Positions 44,652 through 47,680 of a DNA stretch of 47,680 bases are shown in pieces. The position numbers were made by a program, and so were the translations under genes. This stretch comes from Parvibaculum sp. (GTDB lineage Bacteria; Pseudomonadota; Alphaproteobacteria; Parvibaculales; Parvibaculaceae): the NCBI GenBank assembly GCA_031291615.1, contig JARLIS010000042.1, forward strand, positions 1 to 47,680, given 5' to 3'. The number at the start of each line of letters is the position of its first letter. Within the stretch, counting starts at the first letter, position 1. The notes under the pieces are model-generated. The model saw only the letters and a list, made by a program, of their open reading frames with translations, searched no databases and had not been told where the DNA came from.

Positions 44652-45788
44652 ATGCTCGGCATATTGAAGATCGCCTACAAGCTGCTGGTCAACGACAGGG
44701 CGAAATTTGCCGCCTTGTTGGTCGGCATAACCTTTGCCGTCTTTCTGATGATCCAGATGACTTCGCTCTTCTCGGGCATATTGAACCGCTCGTCCGCGAC
44801 GGTGATCAATATCGGGGCGAGTATGTGGGTGATGGACCCGGCCGTGCAGACGGTCGCCAATTCCATTCCGATGCCGGATTATGTGCTCGACGAGGTGCGG
44901 TCCATTCCCGGCGTCAAATACGCCGTGCCGCTCTATTCCGGCGGCGCGCTGGCGAAGCTCGAAGACGGCGCCTATCAGGCCGTCACCGTCATGGGGCTCG
45001 ACGACAGCAACCTCTTCGGCCGTCCGGCTCTGCTCGAAGGCAATATTCAGGACATCTTCGCCGAGAACGGCTTCATCGTCGTCAAGGACGCCGAATTTCC
45101 GAAACTGAACAATCCGAAAGTCGGCACAACCTTCGAGCTCAACGACCACAAGGCCGTCATCGTCGGCATAGGGCAGGTTGCGACAAGCGGTCTCTTCGGC
45201 GTTCCGACCTTGTACACGACCCACAATCGCGCGCTGCAATACCTGCCGAATACGAGGTTCACGACATCCTACATTTTGGTCGAGCCGAAAACGACCGGCG
45301 ACGTCGCGACGATCGAGAAGGACGTCAAAGCGATGGGATATCTCGCCCTGACCAAGGACGAGTTCATGGACAAGATTTCGACCTTCTACAAATATCAGAC
45401 TGGTCTCGGCACGAACATGCTGCTCATGACCGTGATCAGCTTCATCGTCGGCCTCTCGATTTCGGGCCAGACTTTCTACACCTTCATCATCGAAAATCTC
45501 GAAAAGTTCGGAGCGCTGAAGGCGATCGGCGCGAAGGGCAGCGAGCTCGTCGCCATGATCCTGTTTCAGGCGACCTTCACCGCGCTGACCGGCTATGGTC
45601 TCGGAATCGGAATATGCGCGGCGCTGATCGCTCTCGCGCGCCTCAGAATTCCCGACTACGCGGCGATGATCACCTTTCCGAACATCGGCATGGCCTTCGT
45701 CATGGTCGTCGTGATTGCGGGGATTTCGAGTTATGTCGGCGTCCGCAAAGTGCTCAAGATCGAGCCCTTCGACATCTTCCGGGGATAG
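44652..45788 (+). CDS. ABC exporter permease, DevC/FtsX type
   Basis: A 378-residue inner-membrane protein of the FtsX-like permease type. The N-terminal helix LVNDRAKFAALLVGITFAVFLMIQM is followed by a large periplasmic domain (residues about 45-260), with three C-terminal helices after MLLMTVISFIVGLSISGQTFYTFIIENLEKFGALKAIGAKG, the DevC signature at the ATPase interface. It partners the ATPase two bases downstream and the adaptor after it to form a tripartite efflux pump. The ATG at 44652 is chosen because the protein-like sequence starts here; ribosome-binding site is weak. The exported substrate is unknown. MacB-type proteins carry the ATPase in the same chain, here it is separate, as in DevBCA. 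Confidence 0.9.
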   Translation: MLGILKIAYKLLVNDRAKFAALLVGITFAVFLMIQMTSLFSGILNRSSATVINIGASMWVMDPAVQTVANSIPMPDYVLDEVRSIPGVKYAVPLYSGGALAKLEDGAYQAVTVMGLDDSNLFGRPALLEGNIQDIFAENGFIVVKDAEFPKLNNPKVGTTFELNDHKAVIVGIGQVATSGLFGVPTLYTTHNRALQYLPNTRFTTSYILVEPKTTGDVATIEKDVKAMGYLALTKDEFMDKISTFYKYQTGLGTNMLLMTVISFIVGLSISGQTFYTFIIENLEKFGALKAIGAKGSELVAMILFQATFTALTGYGLGIGICAALIALARLRIPDYAAMITFPNIGMAFVMVVVIAGISSYVGVRKVLKIEPFDIFRG

Positions 45789-45790
45789 CC

Positions 45791-46513
45791 ATGCCGAATG
45801 TCGCGATCCGGGCGACCGGGCTCACCAAATGGTTCGGCGAAGGCGAGGCGCGGACGGTTGCGGTCCGCGACGTTTCCTTCGAGGCCTATTTCGGTGAGAT
45901 GCTTTTTATCGTCGGCCCGTCCGGCAGCGGCAAGACGACCATGCTCAGCATGGTGTCGGGCATTCTGCGGCCGAATGCGGGAAAGGTCGAAATCGAAGGA
46001 AGCGATATCTGGAGCCTGTCCGATGACGGCCTGGCCGAATTCCGTCTCGGCAAACTCGGTTTCGTGTTTCAGGACTATCACCTGTTCCCGCGGCTGACGA
46101 CGGTGGAGAACGTCGCGATCCCGCTCATCCTTCAGCGCCACAACTGGAACGAGGCGATAGCCGAAGCAAGGAAGGATCTGAAGATCGTCGGGCTTGATTC
46201 CAGGGCCGAACTGCCGCCCGTCAAACTGAGCGGCGGCGAGCAGCAGCGCGTGGCCATTGCGCGCGCCATCGTCAGCCGTCCCGACATCCTGATCTTCGAC
46301 GAGCCGACCGCATCGCTCGACGGGGATACTGGCCGCGCTATCGTGAGTTTCGTGCGCAAGGAGCTTCTGACCGACAAGCGCTGCATCGTCATCATCACGC
46401 ATGATGCGCGCATCTTCGAATTCGCAAACCGCATCATGCATATGGAAGACGGCAAGCTGACAGGCGTCGAGGACATCGGCGCCGGAAAGACGGAGGTTTC
46501 CGGTGAGACTTAA
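45791..46513 (+). CDS. ABC transporter ATP-binding protein, DevA/MacB type
   Basis: A 240-residue ATPase. Walker A is GPSGSGKTT, the Q-loop is FVFQDYHLFPRLTTVENVAIPL, the signature LSGGEQQRVAIARA, Walker B ILIFDEPTASLD and the switch His is in IITHDAR. All catalytic motifs are intact. The ITHDARIFEFANRIMHMEDGKLTG C-terminus is typical of the exporter ATPases that pair with FtsX-like permeases. The ATG follows the permease stop by two bases and the adaptor's GTG start overlaps its end by 11 bases, so the three genes form one coupled unit. It energises efflux of an unknown substrate across the inner membrane and onward. Confidence 0.95.
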   Translation: MPNVAIRATGLTKWFGEGEARTVAVRDVSFEAYFGEMLFIVGPSGSGKTTMLSMVSGILRPNAGKVEIEGSDIWSLSDDGLAEFRLGKLGFVFQDYHLFPRLTTVENVAIPLILQRHNWNEAIAEARKDLKIVGLDSRAELPPVKLSGGEQQRVAIARAIVSRPDILIFDEPTASLDGDTGRAIVSFVRKELLTDKRCIVIITHDARIFEFANRIMHMEDGKLTGVEDIGAGKTEVSGET

Positions 46514-47471
46514 ACTCCTTTTCATTCTTTCGGCGGTCGGATTGCTGGTCGGGCTTGTCAGCGCCTATGTCTCCGCGCAGCAGCCCGCGCCCCAGACGCC
46601 CGTCTTCAGTCCGGCCGCGAACCCTTACGCCAATGGCATATACGCCAGCGGCATCGTCGAGAGCCACCAATCGCATGGCGCCAATATCTCGATCTTCCCG
46701 GAAGTGTCCGGACCGATCACGCGCGTGCTGGTCGCCGAGGGCGACACCGTGAAAGCCGGAGCCGCGCTGGTGACGATCGACGACTCCGTTCAACGCGAAA
46801 CCACCGAGCAGCAGAAGGCGCAACTCGACGTGGCGAAAGCCCAGATCGCGAACGCGAAGGCAAGCCTCAAAAGCGCCGCCGACACGCTGGCAAAGCAGGA
46901 GCGTTCTTTCGCGCTCGACCCGCAATCGGTGAGCCGCGATGTGCTGGACACGGCGCGCAATGTTGAGAAGGTGGCGGAAACGAACCTCGCGGTCGTCGAG
47001 CGCGAATATACCGCGCAACAGAAGTCCACGGCGGCCTCCGAAGCTCTGCTGCGGAAATATACGATCCGGGCGCCGGCCGACGGCGTCGTTCTGTCGATCG
47101 AAGCGGCGACCGGCAGCTATGTGTCGCCGCAGGGCGCCTATGACGCCTATACGCAGGGAGCCATGCCCCTTGTCGTGATGGGTTCGCCGCCCGGCGATCT
47201 CGAAGTGCGGTGCTATGTCGATGAAATACTGGTGCATCGCCTGCCGCCGACCGGGAAGATGCGCGCCCGCATGTATGTGCAAGGCACCGACATCAATCTG
47301 CCGCTGACCTACGAGCGGATGCAGCCCTATGTCTCGCCGAAGATCGAGCTGTCCGATCAGAGGCAGGAGCGCGTCGATGTCCGGGTTCTGCCAATCATCT
47401 TCAGCTTTCAAAAGCCGCAGAACGTCAACCTCTATCCGGGACAGTTGGTCGATGTGTATATCGGCGAGTGA
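46503..47471 (+). CDS. HlyD-family periplasmic adaptor protein (DevB/MacA-like)
   Basis: A 322-residue membrane-fusion protein. The N-terminal anchor or signal (LLFILSAVGLLVGLVSAYVSAQQ) is followed by the lipoyl/barrel half HGANISIFPEVSGPITRVLVAEGDTVKAGAALVTIDD. A helical hairpin spans about residues 99-180 (QLDVAKAQIANAKASLKSAADTLAKQ and NVEKVAETNLAVVEREY), then the second lipoyl half with IRAPADGVVLSIEAATG. The adaptor links the permease to an outer-membrane channel. The start codon is GTG at 46503, overlapping the ATPase gene by 11 bases. The next gene overlaps its end by 20 bases. Confidence 0.94.
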   Translation: MRLKLLFILSAVGLLVGLVSAYVSAQQPAPQTPVFSPAANPYANGIYASGIVESHQSHGANISIFPEVSGPITRVLVAEGDTVKAGAALVTIDDSVQRETTEQQKAQLDVAKAQIANAKASLKSAADTLAKQERSFALDPQSVSRDVLDTARNVEKVAETNLAVVEREYTAQQKSTAASEALLRKYTIRAPADGVVLSIEAATGSYVSPQGAYDAYTQGAMPLVVMGSPPGDLEVRCYVDEILVHRLPPTGKMRARMYVQGTDINLPLTYERMQPYVSPKIELSDQRQERVDVRVLPIIFSFQKPQNVNLYPGQLVDVYIGE

Positions 47472-47680
47472 CAGTGCGCGTGGCGCGAAAGGCAACGCGA
47501 GCGGACGTCTCGCGCGCATAGCTGCGGCCGCTCTCATGCTCGGTCTTGCGGGCTGCATGGTCGGGGCCCCCATAGTGCAGCCCCCGGCGCCTACGGTGTC
47601 GAAAAAAACATACCGCGACCGGCCGGAGACGGGCGCGACGGACAGCACCTCGCAGCGTTTGAGCCCCCATGCCAACCAAC
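47452..47680 (+). CDS. Lipoprotein, probable outer-membrane efflux channel (cut by window end)
   Basis: The frame opens with ATG at 47452, inside the last 20 bases of the adaptor gene, and has 76 residues before the window ends. The N-terminus is a basic stretch (RGAKGNASGRLARIAAAALMLGLAGC) with a clear lipobox LAGC, followed by MVGAPIVQPPAPTVSKKTYRD. Outer-membrane efflux lipoproteins of the NodT type start in this way and complete a tripartite pump, which the order permease, ATPase, adaptor predicts. The part seen is too short to confirm the barrel fold, so another lipoprotein is possible. Confidence 0.65.
   Translation, partial: MCISASDSARGAKGNASGRLARIAAAALMLGLAGCMVGAPIVQPPAPTVSKKTYRDRPETGATDSTSQRLSPHANQ

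Overview
The window is high-GC chromosomal DNA from a Gram-negative bacterium, most likely an alphaproteobacterium of the Rhizobiales/Parvibaculum type. This rests on homospermidine synthase, PBP1C paired with a bacterial alpha-2-macroglobulin, a dense set of CoA-linked and SDR catabolic genes, and the GC-rich inverted repeats. The genus is an inference from gene content, not a proven match. I saw no rRNA, tRNA, CRISPR array, insertion sequence, integrase or phage gene. Codon use looks uniform, so this reads as stable chromosome with a strong catabolic character.

Layout. 1-2470: start of ilvD (reverse, cut by the window edge), a PPOX-type FMN protein and a 2-oxoglutarate/Fe(II) oxygenase. 2471-5756: a polyamine uptake operon (potF, potH, potI) with no ATPase gene, a sigma-54-like site upstream, and a perfect terminator-like hairpin between potF and potH. 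5778-8509: a DUF1295 membrane protein and an MFS transporter on the reverse strand, divergent from a YaiI-type protein. 8573-14281: catabolic genes (crotonase homologue, alpha/beta hydrolase, unrecognised protein; then an SDR, an HCCA-isomerase-like protein and an HSL-type esterase) with a frameshifted GFA-family gene between them. 14335-15531: SnoaL-like protein and TetR regulator.

15614-22362: the most coherent catabolic unit. It holds SDR, acyl-CoA dehydrogenase, SDR, zinc alcohol dehydrogenase, an aminoglycoside-phosphotransferase-fold kinase and an HpaB/AbfD-fold flavoprotein that lacks the cluster-binding cysteines of 4-hydroxybutyryl-CoA dehydratase. The kinase/acyl-CoA dehydrogenase/SDR combination resembles the parts used to degrade 4-hydroxyacids through phosphorylated 4-hydroxyacyl-CoA (ACAD10/11, LvaACD); the substrate is unknown.

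22588-30823: a 2003-residue alpha-2-macroglobulin followed at once by pbpC. 30839-33029: VOC protein, then a molybdopterin oxidoreductase that looks like a Tat-exported lipoprotein, with a four-helix cytochrome b. 33155-38869: GST, aldehyde dehydrogenase, acetoacetyl-CoA synthetase and a POT peptide transporter co-transcribed with a single-domain ModE-like regulator. 39530-42186: small fold proteins, a hydrolase, DUF1993 and an SDR without the usual catalytic residues. 42283-47680: homospermidine synthase, a methyltransferase, and a DevBCA/MacAB-like exporter (permease, ATPase, adaptor, start of an outer-membrane lipoprotein) that runs off the end.

The best candidates for something new are the 15614-22362 pathway, the ATPase-less pot operon, the two SDRs and one crotonase with altered catalytic residues, and the Tat-lipoprotein molybdoenzyme/cytochrome b pair. 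None can be called a new system from sequence alone.
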